DNA of 64,000 nucleotides from RUG12461 sp045657665 (GTDB lineage Bacteria; Bacillota; Clostridia; Lachnospirales; Lachnospiraceae), in NCBI GenBank assembly GCA_045657665.1, contig JAZOTN010000033.1, positions 62,001 through 126,000 on the forward strand. Direction: 5' to 3'. Positions within the stretch are counted from its first letter, which is position 1; each line of letters starts with the position of its first letter. The position numbers and the translations under genes were made by a program. The notes under the pieces are model-generated. The model ran no database searches. It worked only from the letters and a program-made list of their open reading frames with translations, and was not told the origin of the DNA. Below are positions 17,286 through 26,053 of this stretch, piece by piece.

Positions 17286-18626
17286 ATGGCTAAAGGGGAA
17301 GGTCGGGAAGGCGTGACCGGGGTGCCGTTTTTTCGTTCGATGATGTTTCGGATCCTGTTGATCCTCTCTATCGGAGTGGCGTTTACCGCGGTTACGCTTG
17401 TTATTGTTTCCGTGGCGGAACTTAAGAATCATCTTTCTGACGGGGCGGTGATCAACCGCGTGATCGGGCAGATGGTTCTTGCCGGGGTGATCGTTTTTGC
17501 GATCGTTCTCATTATCGGGATCGTTACGACACGAAGGATGATCCGGCCCTTAAACCGTCTTGCCGCTGTTGCGGACAAGGTTGCGGATCTGGATTTCACG
17601 GAGAATCCGGAAATGGAGGAGCTGAACCTGAGAGACGATGAGATCGGCATGACAAGCTCCGCGATCAACCGGCTTCATAAGGAACTTTCTTCCATTATCC
17701 AGGCGATACGTCTTCAGGGGGAGCAGCTCCAGAGCAGCAATGATGCGTTCACGCAGGAATTCGAAGAGATCGTGGAGAACGTGAGCCATGTGAACAACGC
17801 GGTAGAAGAGATCGCTACCGGCAGTACTTCCCAGGCCAATGAAACGACGGGCGCCGGAGAAGCCGTGAATGACATCGATGATGCGATCGCGCTGAACGGG
17901 GAATCCGTTCACTCTCTGGAGGATTCGATCCTCAAGATGAACGATTTTTCCGACCAGTCCAATGATATGCTTTCCGACCTGGAAGAGATCAATGAAAAGA
18001 CGACACTTGCGATCCGTGCAGTGACGGATCAGACCAATGCGACGAACCAGTCCGCGGAAAAGATCCGTGAGGCAGTGACGCTGATCCAGGATATCGCGGC
18101 GCAGACGAATCTGCTTTCTCTAAATGCCAGCATCGAGGCCGCACGTGCGGGAGAAGGCGGCAGAGGCTTTGCCGTGGTGGCGGAGGAGATCAGGAAGCTT
18201 GCGGAGAATTCTTCGGAATCTGCGACTACCATAGAAGAGATCACCTACGAGCTCATCAGCAATTCCGAGGATTCCGTCGAGAGAATGCAGGGACTTTCCG
18301 AGGATGCCGTTATCCAGGCGGAGAAGCTGAAGAGCACGAGGGAATCCTTTGCGGGGCTTCAGGAGGAGATCACAAATGTGTCGGAAGCTTCGCATGATAT
18401 TTTTAATCAGACCGATACGATCAACAAGCTGAAAAACAACATCCGCAATTCGATCGATCAGCTCGCTGCGATCGCCCAGCAGAATGCGGCATCCACACAG
18501 CAGACATCTGCGAGCATGAGCACGCTGACCGGAAATATCGACAAATGCAAGGAAGAGACGGCTGCACTGTCTGAGCTGTCGAGAAGACTGAATGAAGAAA
18601 CCGGACGTTTCCGGTTTGACGGATAA
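17286..18626 (+). CDS. Methyl-accepting chemotaxis protein without a periplasmic sensor
   Basis: 446 residues. TM1 near residues 17-40 and TM2 near 57-79 are separated by only about 17 residues, so there is no extracellular ligand domain. A HAMP domain follows (about 80-132), then a long coiled coil with the conserved signalling tip (AAQTNLLSLNASIEAARAGE..GRGFAVVAEEIRKLAE). It should couple to CheA/CheW, sensing a membrane or cytoplasmic cue or working in arrays with other receptors. The next gene is an EAL phosphodiesterase. Confidence 0.92.
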   Translation: MAKGEGREGVTGVPFFRSMMFRILLILSIGVAFTAVTLVIVSVAELKNHLSDGAVINRVIGQMVLAGVIVFAIVLIIGIVTTRRMIRPLNRLAAVADKVADLDFTENPEMEELNLRDDEIGMTSSAINRLHKELSSIIQAIRLQGEQLQSSNDAFTQEFEEIVENVSHVNNAVEEIATGSTSQANETTGAGEAVNDIDDAIALNGESVHSLEDSILKMNDFSDQSNDMLSDLEEINEKTTLAIRAVTDQTNATNQSAEKIREAVTLIQDIAAQTNLLSLNASIEAARAGEGGRGFAVVAEEIRKLAENSSESATTIEEITYELISNSEDSVERMQGLSEDAVIQAEKLKSTRESFAGLQEEITNVSEASHDIFNQTDTINKLKNNIRNSIDQLAAIAQQNAASTQQTSASMSTLTGNIDKCKEETAALSELSRRLNEETGRFRFDG

Positions 18627-18662
18627 AGAAAGACTTACCGGACGGAACAAGGGGGTGACCCG

Positions 18663-20579
18663 ATGACACTTGAACAATTTGAGATGCAGTATACCCCGGT
18701 CGGCGATATCATTGCGATTGCGCTGAGTTTATTACTCGGCGTTCTGGTTGCCGTTACCTATGTTTCCAAAACCAAAGCATTCAGTATTTTCCAGTGGATG
18801 CTCACTTCGGAAGGGATTTCCGCTATTGCGGATCTCATCTATCACCAGATCATCGCGACGAGGGCGAGCGGGAGCGTGGCGGTCATTGCGGTATATACGC
18901 TCCGGATGGTTCAGCATATCGCGTCGTTCATCGTGCCGTACCTGTTTATGATCTATCTTCTGGAGCTTCTGGTTCTTCCGAGGGCGGTCTTAAGGAGATA
19001 CTGTTTCATCGGCGGATGCGGGTTTATTTTTCTGGTGGTGACGGATCTTGCGCTGTCACTCACGGGAAAGGGCTTTGCCTACAGACCGGAAGAAGGCTAT
19101 ATCTCGGAGGGAAACATCCTGTTTGTCCTCGTGGATCTGTTTTACATAGGGATTCTGTTTTTTATTTTATTCCGTTACCATAAACGCATGGTGAGGCAGA
19201 TTTTTATCGGGCTTTCGCTCACGGTTTTCCTCTGCGTTCTTATGCAGACCGTACAGGGGATGCACTACCAGACATCTTTCACGACCGTGATCTTTATGCT
19301 TCCGATCATCGCACTGATGTATCTTCTGCATTCCACGCCTTATGAAACGACTACCGGGGCGATCAACGAAGCGTCGTTCAGCGAACTGATCGCAGAGTCC
19401 TATGCGAAGAAACATAAGTTCAGGATCATGTTCCTGCATATCATGAACTTTGAAGGGTACAATTCTTTCACGGAAGAAATGCAGTTTGCGATCTTCCGGT
19501 TCTTCACAGGCATTGTGAAAAGACCGACACTTTTCCGTGTGGCCGGAGGAAGACTTGCCCTTGTTTTCCGTGAGAAGTACAACCCGGATGTTGAGGCAAC
19601 GACAAGGCGTGTGGAGGAGGATTTCTCAAAACTCTATGAGAAGCTTCAGCTCAGCTTCAAGACCGTGGTCATGGATACTGATGATGTGTTGAGTAAAAAC
19701 CAGAGTTACGCCGATTTTCTGATCTTCATGGAGGATCGGATCCCTGCGAACATCTATTACCATGTTACGGAAAAAGATATCGAGCTTTATAAGCGCCGGA
19801 TGTTCATTCTGGAGCAATTGGAAGACATCGCGGAAGGCGGCGATATGGATGATCCGAGAGTGCTTGTATACTGCCAGCCGGTCTATCATGTGAGGAACCA
19901 GCTGTATGATACGGCGGAGGCGCTGATGCGTCTGAAACTCCCGGAGCTTGGAATGGTATTTCCGGATCAGTTCATCCCGCTGGCTGAGGAGCACCGGCTG
20001 ATCCATCGTCTGAGTCTTGTGATCCTCAATAAGACCTGCCGGGAGCTTCGAAGGCTTCTCGATGAAAACTATGTGATCAATCGTATCTCTGTCAACTTTG
20101 CGGTGCAGGAGGTCTATGACGAACATTTCTGCGAGGACGTTCTCGATGTGATCCGCAGCAACGGAGTGCCTTGTGACAAGATCGCGATCGAGCTTACGGA
20201 GAGCCAGAGCACGGCGGATTTTGAAATGATCAAAGCCAGGATCGAAGAGCTTCAGGGTCACGGGATCAAATTTTATCTGGATGATTTCGGGACAGGTTAC
20301 TCCAATGTGGAACGTATCATGGAGCTTCCGTTTGATATCATTAAGTTCGACCGGTCACTGGTGATCGAATCGAGCAAGAACAAAAATTCAGAGTACATGG
20401 TCAATACTTTCGCGGACATGTTCCACAACCTCGATTACCGCGTGTTGTACGAGGGAGTGGAGGACAAAAAGGACGAGGAACGATGCATACGGATGTATGC
20501 ACAGTATTTACAGGGATATAAATATTCAAAGCCGATCGAGATAGAGAGGCTTCGGGATTTTTTAGCAAAGGCGGCATAG
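18663..20579 (+). CDS. Membrane c-di-GMP phosphodiesterase (EAL) with degenerate GGDEF
   Basis: 638 residues. About six or seven TM helices occupy residues 15-225. A degenerate GGDEF-like module follows (about 235-370; the motif site reads AGGRLAL). The EAL domain spans about 385-635 and keeps the catalytic pattern: EALMRL, ELTES, LDDFGTGYSN, KFDRS, EGVED and QGYKYS. It should hydrolyse c-di-GMP at the membrane, with the 7TM-like region as input. It lies downstream of the chemoreceptor and one base before pcrA. RBS GGGGG precedes the ATG. Confidence 0.92.
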   Translation: MTLEQFEMQYTPVGDIIAIALSLLLGVLVAVTYVSKTKAFSIFQWMLTSEGISAIADLIYHQIIATRASGSVAVIAVYTLRMVQHIASFIVPYLFMIYLLELLVLPRAVLRRYCFIGGCGFIFLVVTDLALSLTGKGFAYRPEEGYISEGNILFVLVDLFYIGILFFILFRYHKRMVRQIFIGLSLTVFLCVLMQTVQGMHYQTSFTTVIFMLPIIALMYLLHSTPYETTTGAINEASFSELIAESYAKKHKFRIMFLHIMNFEGYNSFTEEMQFAIFRFFTGIVKRPTLFRVAGGRLALVFREKYNPDVEATTRRVEEDFSKLYEKLQLSFKTVVMDTDDVLSKNQSYADFLIFMEDRIPANIYYHVTEKDIELYKRRMFILEQLEDIAEGGDMDDPRVLVYCQPVYHVRNQLYDTAEALMRLKLPELGMVFPDQFIPLAEEHRLIHRLSLVILNKTCRELRRLLDENYVINRISVNFAVQEVYDEHFCEDVLDVIRSNGVPCDKIAIELTESQSTADFEMIKARIEELQGHGIKFYLDDFGTGYSNVERIMELPFDIIKFDRSLVIESSKNKNSEYMVNTFADMFHNLDYRVLYEGVEDKKDEERCIRMYAQYLQGYKYSKPIEIERLRDFLAKAA

Positions 20580-20580
20580 C

Positions 20581-22851
20581 ATGAAGTTAGGTGGAAGACT
20601 GAATAAAGAGCAAAAAGAAGCGGTGCGCCTGGTAGACGGGCCGCTTCTTATTATTGCGGGCGCCGGTTCCGGGAAAACGAGGGTGCTGACCCACCGGACA
20701 GCGCATCTGATCAAGGAGTGCGGCGTTGCGCCGTGGAATATCTGCGCGATCACGTTTACGAACAAGGCGGCGCGGGAGATGAGGGAACGTATCGACAAGC
20801 TTGTCGGTCTCGGCTCGGAAGGCATCTGGGTCGCGACATTTCATGCGACGTGCGTGCGGATTCTCCGGCGTTTTGCGGACCGGATCGGGTACGGAACGAA
20901 TTTTGCGATCTACGATGCGGATGATCAGAAGAATGTGATGAAGGACGTATGCAAGCGTCTCCAGATCGATACCAAACTGTATCGGGAGCGCATGTTTATG
21001 AACGCGATCTCCTCGGCAAAGGATGAACTGATCAATTCCATTGAGTATTCGAACCGGAATGTCGGGGACTTTGAAAAACAGAAGATCGCCACTGTTTACC
21101 GCGAGTATCAGAGCACCCTGAAGAAAAGCAACGCGATGGATTTTGATGATCTCATCATGAATACCGTCGAGCTGTTTAAGACGGTGCCGGAGGTGCTGGA
21201 TTATTATCAGGAAAAGTTCCGCTATATCATGGTCGATGAGTATCAGGATACGAATACCGCGCAGTTTGAGCTTGTAAGGCTGCTTGCCGGGAAGTATCAG
21301 AATATCTGTGTTGTCGGGGATGACGACCAGTCGATCTATAAGTTCCGTGGCGCGAACATCTATAACATTCTCAATTTCGAGCAGCATTTTGACGGAGCGA
21401 AGGTCATCCGGCTGGAGCAGAATTACCGGTCCACACAGACGATCCTCGATGCGGCGAATGCCGTGATCCGCAACAATACGGGGCGGAAGGAGAAGAGCCT
21501 CTGGACCAATAAGGACCGGGGGGACATCATCACATTCCGTCAGTTTGAAACCGCTTATGAAGAGGCGGAATATGTTTCCCATGATATCTGGCAGAAGGTG
21601 AAAAACGGTGCGCATTACAGTGATTTTGCCGTTCTTTACCGGACGAATGCACAGTCCCGTCTTTTTGAGGAACGTTTTGTAAACGGGAGCATTCCCTATA
21701 AACTGGTGGGCGGTGTCAATTTCTATGCGAGAAAGGAGATCAAAGACGTTCTCGCGTATTTAAAGACCATCGACAATGCCCTGGATGATCTTTCCGTAAA
21801 AAGGATCATCAATGTACCGAGGAGAGGGATCGGTGTCACGACCATTGCAAAGGTGGATGCGTTTGCGATGGAGGAAGGAATATCTTTCTTCGCCGCGCTG
21901 GAGCGCGTACGGGAGATTCCGGAGGTTCAGAGAGCGCAGCTGAAGATCCGGGAGTTCTGTCATTTCATCTATGAACTTAGAGAAACGGCGGAGGAAATGT
22001 CCGTTTCGGAACTGATCGAAGAGGTGCTTGACCGTACCGGATATACGGAAGAGCTTGCCGCCGAAGATACGGATGACGCAAGCGCGCGTATTGAGAATAT
22101 CGACGAACTGATCTCGAAGGCCTCGGCATATGAGGAGGCGTTTGAGGACAGCGATGAAGAGGATGCGGAAGATGAGGACCGGGAGCTTTCCCGTCCGACG
22201 CTTTCCGGATTCCTTGAAGAAGTGGCACTTGTTGCGGATATTGACGACCTGACCGGCGGAGAGGACTATGTGACGCTGATGACGCTTCACAGCGCGAAGG
22301 GGCTCGAGTTCCCGGGAGTCTATCTGACAGGTATGGAGGAAGGTCTTTTTCCGAGTTATATGTCCATCACGAGCGACGAAGGAGGGAGCGAAGTCGAGGA
22401 AGAGAGACGGCTTTGCTATGTGGGGATCACAAGAGCGATGGAATCCCTCACGATCACGGCCGCAAAGAGCAGGATGGTCCGCGGTGAAACACAGTTCCAT
22501 GCGGTATCCCGCTTTGCGAAGGAGATCCCGCCGGAGCTCCTTTCCGGAGAGGTCAGATCCTTCCGTATCGCGGAGGAGAGCCGCGGAGGAACCTACGAAA
22601 AAGCCAGAAAAGCCTTTCATGAAAAGCCGTTCTTCCTGGCGGAAAAGGAAGCAAAAAGCTATCAGACATCCCGTACCAAAAAGATCTCTCTGGATTACGG
22701 AGAGGGGGACCGCGTCCGGCATGCGAAATTCGGAGACGGAACGGTACAGAAGATCGTTCCGGGAGGCCGGGATTACGAGGTAACCGTGGAGTTTGACGGT
22801 TTCGGCGTCAAAAAAATGTTTGCCATGTTTGCAAAACTTCAAAAAATATAG
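20581..22851 (+). CDS. pcrA: ATP-dependent DNA helicase PcrA/UvrD
   Basis: Superfamily 1A helicase of 756 residues, normal for PcrA. Walker A is IAGAGSGKTRVLTHR (near residues 26-40), motif Ia ITFTNKAAREM, motif II VDEYQDTN, motif III VGDDDQSIYKFRGA, motif IV EQNYRST, motif V TLMTLHSAKGLEF and motif VI VGITRA. A linker and a C-terminal Tudor-like domain (KFGDGTV) bind RNA polymerase in PcrA. It acts in nucleotide excision repair, replication restart and removal of stalled polymerase. It starts one base after the EAL gene. Confidence 0.96.
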   Translation: MKLGGRLNKEQKEAVRLVDGPLLIIAGAGSGKTRVLTHRTAHLIKECGVAPWNICAITFTNKAAREMRERIDKLVGLGSEGIWVATFHATCVRILRRFADRIGYGTNFAIYDADDQKNVMKDVCKRLQIDTKLYRERMFMNAISSAKDELINSIEYSNRNVGDFEKQKIATVYREYQSTLKKSNAMDFDDLIMNTVELFKTVPEVLDYYQEKFRYIMVDEYQDTNTAQFELVRLLAGKYQNICVVGDDDQSIYKFRGANIYNILNFEQHFDGAKVIRLEQNYRSTQTILDAANAVIRNNTGRKEKSLWTNKDRGDIITFRQFETAYEEAEYVSHDIWQKVKNGAHYSDFAVLYRTNAQSRLFEERFVNGSIPYKLVGGVNFYARKEIKDVLAYLKTIDNALDDLSVKRIINVPRRGIGVTTIAKVDAFAMEEGISFFAALERVREIPEVQRAQLKIREFCHFIYELRETAEEMSVSELIEEVLDRTGYTEELAAEDTDDASARIENIDELISKASAYEEAFEDSDEEDAEDEDRELSRPTLSGFLEEVALVADIDDLTGGEDYVTLMTLHSAKGLEFPGVYLTGMEEGLFPSYMSITSDEGGSEVEEERRLCYVGITRAMESLTITAAKSRMVRGETQFHAVSRFAKEIPPELLSGEVRSFRIAEESRGGTYEKARKAFHEKPFFLAEKEAKSYQTSRTKKISLDYGEGDRVRHAKFGDGTVQKIVPGGRDYEVTVEFDGFGVKKMFAMFAKLQKI

Positions 22852-22889
22852 TTTTTTGAAAGAATAATATGTGCAAATTATACAGAGTG

Positions 22890-22898
22890 TGTTATACT
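22890..22898 (+). promoter_or_regulatory. Extended -10 promoter for the small acidic-tail protein
   Basis: TGT-TATACT (22890-22898) is a good extended -10. The -35 region (around 22870) is weak. It lies 41 bases before the ATG at 22939. Confidence 0.5.
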
Positions 22899-22938
22899 GT
22901 AGTTACATTTTGAAATTCATGTAAAAAGGAGAGCAGCT

Positions 22939-23211
22939 ATGGCAAAAATGCAAGAATTAAAGAGTCTTTTGAGTGAGAACATCCGTAAGACAAATGAATC
23001 CATTCGTGCGATCAAGTTTAAAAAGCCGGCACTGAAGACGGTGCTGATCGTCATCGGCGTTGCTGTAGCGATCGCTATCGTTGTTTATCTGCTGTATCGT
23101 TTCTTCGCACCGGATTATCTGGATGATTTCGAGGATGATTTTGATGACGAGTTCGATGATGACTTTTTCGATGACGACGATTTTGATGATGAGCCGGGAG
23201 AAAGTCTGTAG
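22939..23211 (+). CDS. Small membrane protein with an extremely acidic C-terminal tail
   Basis: 90 residues, not assigned to a family. A basic N-terminal helix (residues 1-32, Lys/Arg-rich) is followed by one TM segment (about 35-53) and then a tail (57-90) made almost only of Asp, Glu and Phe in a DDF/DDD repeat. The basic side should stay in the cytoplasm and the acidic tail outside. A metal or polycation binding role is speculation. It has AAAAGGAG before its ATG and its own promoter, and precedes the methyltransferase gene by 15 bases. Confidence 0.8.
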   Translation: MAKMQELKSLLSENIRKTNESIRAIKFKKPALKTVLIVIGVAVAIAIVVYLLYRFFAPDYLDDFEDDFDDEFDDDFFDDDDFDDEPGESL

Positions 23212-23226
23212 GCGGCCGGCGGACGT

Positions 23227-24462
23227 ATGAGTTGTCCTCATTTCGGAGTCTGCGGCGGCTGTGCCTATATGGATCTCACTTACAAAGAACAGTTGGCAAA
23301 AAAGGAGCGCGAGGTGATTGCGCTCCTTTCTTCCGTTATCCGAAACGAAGCGTGTATCTATGAGCCGGCGGCGGAGAGTCCGGCAAAAGAAGGGTATCGC
23401 AACAAAATGGAATACACCTTCGGAAATGAATGGAAGGACGGTCCGCTGACGGTAGGACTCCACCGGAAGAAGAGCTTTCATGATATCATTCCGGTGACGG
23501 AGTGCCGGATCGCGGACGGTGATTTCAGAAGGATTCTTTCTGCGACGGCAGAGTATTTCGGAGAGAAGGAGATCCCTTTTTTTAACCGGAAAAGTCATAC
23601 CGGTTATCTGAGGCATCTTCTGGTGCGGAAAGCCGCAAAGACAGGAGAGATCCTTGTTGATCTGGTGACGACCTGGAACGGGAAGCGGCCGGAGGAACTG
23701 TTTGCGTCAAACCGGGATTTCCCGGCTGACCGCTGCGTTGTAACGGAAGAGGAGGAGCTCCTTTTGGGATATGTTGCAAGGCTTTCAGCGCTCCCCTTTG
23801 ACGGTACACTGAAGGGGATCCTGCATACAAAAAATGACAGTATCGCGGACATTGTCCGTGACGAGGGGACGGATATCCTGTTCGGGGAGGACTTCTTTTA
23901 TGAGGAGCTTCTGGGACTCCGTTTCCGGATCACGCCGTTTTCTTTCTTTCAGACGAATTCGCTTGGCGCGGAGACGCTCTATTCCGTGGCGCGGGAGTAT
24001 GTCCGGGAAACCCTTTCTGATCAGACGTGGGGGACCGTGTATGACCTATACTCCGGTACCGGTACGATCGCGCAGCTCCTCGCTGCCGCCGCATCCCGCG
24101 TAGTCGGGGTCGAGATCGTTCCGGAGGCAGTGGAGGCCGCGCGGCAAAATGCTGCGGAGAACGGCCTTGCGAACTGTGAGTTTTTCTGCGGTGACGTCTT
24201 AAAGGTTTTGGACGATCTTACGGAAAAACCGGATTTCATTATCCTTGATCCGCCCCGTGACGGGGTTCATCCGAAAGCTCTTTCGAAAATTCTTTCCTAT
24301 GGTGTAAACCATATGGTCTATGTTTCCTGCAAACCGTCTTCGCTTGCGAGGGATCTGGTTCCGATCCAGGCCGCAGGATACTCCGTGAAGCGCGTGAGGT
24401 GCGTTGATATGTTTCCGTTTTCGAAAAATATCGAGACTGTGTGCCTCTTGTCGAAGATATAG
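23227..24462 (+). CDS. 23S rRNA/tRNA m5U methyltransferase (TrmA/RlmD family)
   Basis: SAM-dependent RNA uracil-C5 methyltransferase of 411 residues. Cys3, Cys9, Cys12 and a Cys in VTECRIAD form the 4Fe-4S cluster motif of RlmD-type enzymes. The SAM site is YDLYSGTGTIAQLL, motif DPPRDGVHP contains the base, and the catalytic cysteine is in YVSCKPSSLARD. The N-terminal TRAM domain is missing, so it is a short form. It likely methylates a uridine of 23S rRNA; target position not assignable. A C6-A4-G6 hairpin follows the stop. Confidence 0.93.
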   Translation: MSCPHFGVCGGCAYMDLTYKEQLAKKEREVIALLSSVIRNEACIYEPAAESPAKEGYRNKMEYTFGNEWKDGPLTVGLHRKKSFHDIIPVTECRIADGDFRRILSATAEYFGEKEIPFFNRKSHTGYLRHLLVRKAAKTGEILVDLVTTWNGKRPEELFASNRDFPADRCVVTEEEELLLGYVARLSALPFDGTLKGILHTKNDSIADIVRDEGTDILFGEDFFYEELLGLRFRITPFSFFQTNSLGAETLYSVAREYVRETLSDQTWGTVYDLYSGTGTIAQLLAAAASRVVGVEIVPEAVEAARQNAAENGLANCEFFCGDVLKVLDDLTEKPDFIILDPPRDGVHPKALSKILSYGVNHMVYVSCKPSSLARDLVPIQAAGYSVKRVRCVDMFPFSKNIETVCLLSKI

Positions 24463-24486
24463 GTGACAGGGGAGGTAACTTTGTTT

Positions 24487-24502
24487 CCCCCCAAAAGGGG
24501 GG
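24487..24502 (+). terminator. C6-A4-G6 hairpin followed by a C10 tract
   Basis: CCCCCC AAAA GGGGGG (24487-24502) forms a compact hairpin, with a second homopolymer of ten C at 24511-24520 that can compete for the same G-run. It sits between converging genes. There is no T-run, so termination strength is uncertain. Confidence 0.45.
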
Positions 24503-24545
24503 AACCCAAGCCCCCCCCCCTCTCTCCTACAAAAACCGGATCAGT

Positions 24546-25121
24546 TTATTTCGCTTTCACACTCTCCATGATAGCCATCACTTCCGGGTTATCCCATGAG
24601 ATACCCTGATCTTTTCCGTCAATGGATGTGAGGATATCAAATACATAAATGTCATCGCCTGTCTGGTATTCGATTTCCTGATACACATATCCCATGCTGT
24701 CATACTGTGAAGCCTTGCATGCCGTTCCGTTGATCGTTACACCGTCGATCGTCGATACATCGTCATACATATCCGCCGGATCAATCGCAAGGTAAGAGCC
24801 GTCCTGGTAATAATTAATGCTCACGTTTGCGGTCGTTCTTGCGCCCCACTCATCTGCAGGGGTTCCTTTTGCAACGAGAATGGAATCGGTCTTCACCGCA
24901 CCTTCCTCATCTGCAAACATATCGGATACTCCGACTGCCGTCCATCCGGACGGAACGTCAACCGTGAAATCACCGACATCATAGGTTTCCATAGCTCCTG
25001 CCGATGCCGCAGGTGCATCTCCGCCTGCAGCAGCAGCTGCAGCACCGCCGGAATTTCCGCATGCTGTCATGACAAATGCTGCCGTACATGCGAGTGCAAG
25101 GGACATTAATTTCTTCTTCAT
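24546..25121 (-). CDS. Lipoprotein of unknown function
   Basis: 191 residues. Lipobox MTACG with Cys21, then an Ala/Gly-rich linker to about residue 45, then one compact mixed alpha/beta domain that opens with VGDFTVDVPSGWTAVG. That opening resembles the first strand of PsbP/DUF1795-like surface domains, but the match is too weak to name a function. GGAGG precedes the ATG on the minus strand. Its promoter is back to back with that of the next lipoprotein gene. Confidence 0.85.
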   Translation of the reverse strand: MKKKLMSLALACTAAFVMTACGNSGGAAAAAAGGDAPAASAGAMETYDVGDFTVDVPSGWTAVGVSDMFADEEGAVKTDSILVAKGTPADEWGARTTANVSINYYQDGSYLAIDPADMYDDVSTIDGVTINGTACKASQYDSMGYVYQEIEYQTGDDIYVFDILTSIDGKDQGISWDNPEVMAIMESVKAK

Positions 25122-25183
25122 AACTGCTTCCTCCGTTTCTCAATTAGATAAAAATATCTGGACTATAGGAAAAGTTCTTTAAC

Positions 25184-25211
25184 ATTATAACAGTTTTTCG
25201 AAATTTGTCAT
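25184..25211 (-). promoter_or_regulatory. Promoter for the minus-strand lipoprotein
   Basis: On the minus strand: ATGACA (25206-25211), 16-base spacer, TATAAT (25184-25189) with TGT directly before it. The start codon is 63 bases away. Confidence 0.65.
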
Positions 25212-25218
25212 CTCTTTA

Positions 25219-25227
25219 TGGTATAAT
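25219..25227 (+). promoter_or_regulatory. Extended -10 promoter for the plus-strand lipoprotein
   Basis: TGG-TATAAT (25219-25227), 35 bases before ATG 25262. The -35 is poor. The site lies back to back with the minus-strand promoter, with only 7 bases between its TGG and the opposing -35. Confidence 0.6.
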
Positions 25228-25261
25228 TGCTACGTTAACCGAAACGCAAGGAGGTAATGAA

Positions 25262-26053
25262 ATGAATAAGATGATGAGAAAGATGTTATCGACCATGCTT
25301 GCGGCAACGCTTGGCGCAGGTGTTCTGGCTGGATGCGGTGCTGCGGGAGCGCCCGTGACTGCTGAACCGGAAGCCGAGGAGTATTTTGAGACAGAAGATT
25401 ACGAATATGATGACTATGCAGAAGATACAGAATACTACGAAGAAGAGCCGGAAGAAGAGTATGATGAGACCGGGGATCTGACCGATGAGGAGATCGTGGA
25501 ACTGGCCAGAATTTACAGCGGCGCCCCGCTTGCGGAGCTTGATCAGGTCATGGATAACGGATATCTGTATATCCATCTGTATGAGGATCAGGGCGATCAT
25601 ACCGCAACGATCGACTGGTATGAGATCGATCCGGTGACTCTGAAAGGTACAGACTTCGAAGGAAACCCGGTAGACCTTTCGGGAGTGGATTTTTCCGATG
25701 CTAAAGGTGACGATGTTGAAGGTGACGCGGGTGAAGGCGTTGCGATCGCGGACGGAGAATATGTCACGGATGATGAATATACCGGTGATCTGTCTTCAGA
25801 CGGAAAAACCATGACGATCACGACGGCGCTCTATGAGTTTGTGAACAGTCCGTCGCCGTCCTACCCGAAGCAGACCTATGTGATCAATGTGGCGGATTCC
25901 TGCAAATGTGTCGAGGTGCAGGAGCAGACGACGGAGTCTTCATTTTTCGACAAACTGGATCTCATAGGCGATTTCCTGAACGGGACCACCGGGCTTCCGA
26001 TCACGCTCGTATTCAAGAATAATGAGCTGGTAGAAATCCAGTTCAGCTCATGA
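25262..26053 (+). CDS. Lipoprotein with acidic linker, partner of the PP2C sensor
   Basis: 263 residues. Signal peptide MNKMMRKMLSTMLAATLGAG with lipobox LAGC, then a strongly acidic Tyr/Glu/Asp-rich linker, then a globular part with no family I recognise. The start is placed at ATG 25262 after AAGGAGG; a longer frame from 25205 would bury the signal peptide. Its stop overlaps the start of the PP2C-family sensor gene (ATGA). A role in presenting a signal to that sensor is plausible but only positional. Confidence 0.85.
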   Translation: MNKMMRKMLSTMLAATLGAGVLAGCGAAGAPVTAEPEAEEYFETEDYEYDDYAEDTEYYEEEPEEEYDETGDLTDEEIVELARIYSGAPLAELDQVMDNGYLYIHLYEDQGDHTATIDWYEIDPVTLKGTDFEGNPVDLSGVDFSDAKGDDVEGDAGEGVAIADGEYVTDDEYTGDLSSDGKTMTITTALYEFVNSPSPSYPKQTYVINVADSCKCVEVQEQTTESSFFDKLDLIGDFLNGTTGLPITLVFKNNELVEIQFSS

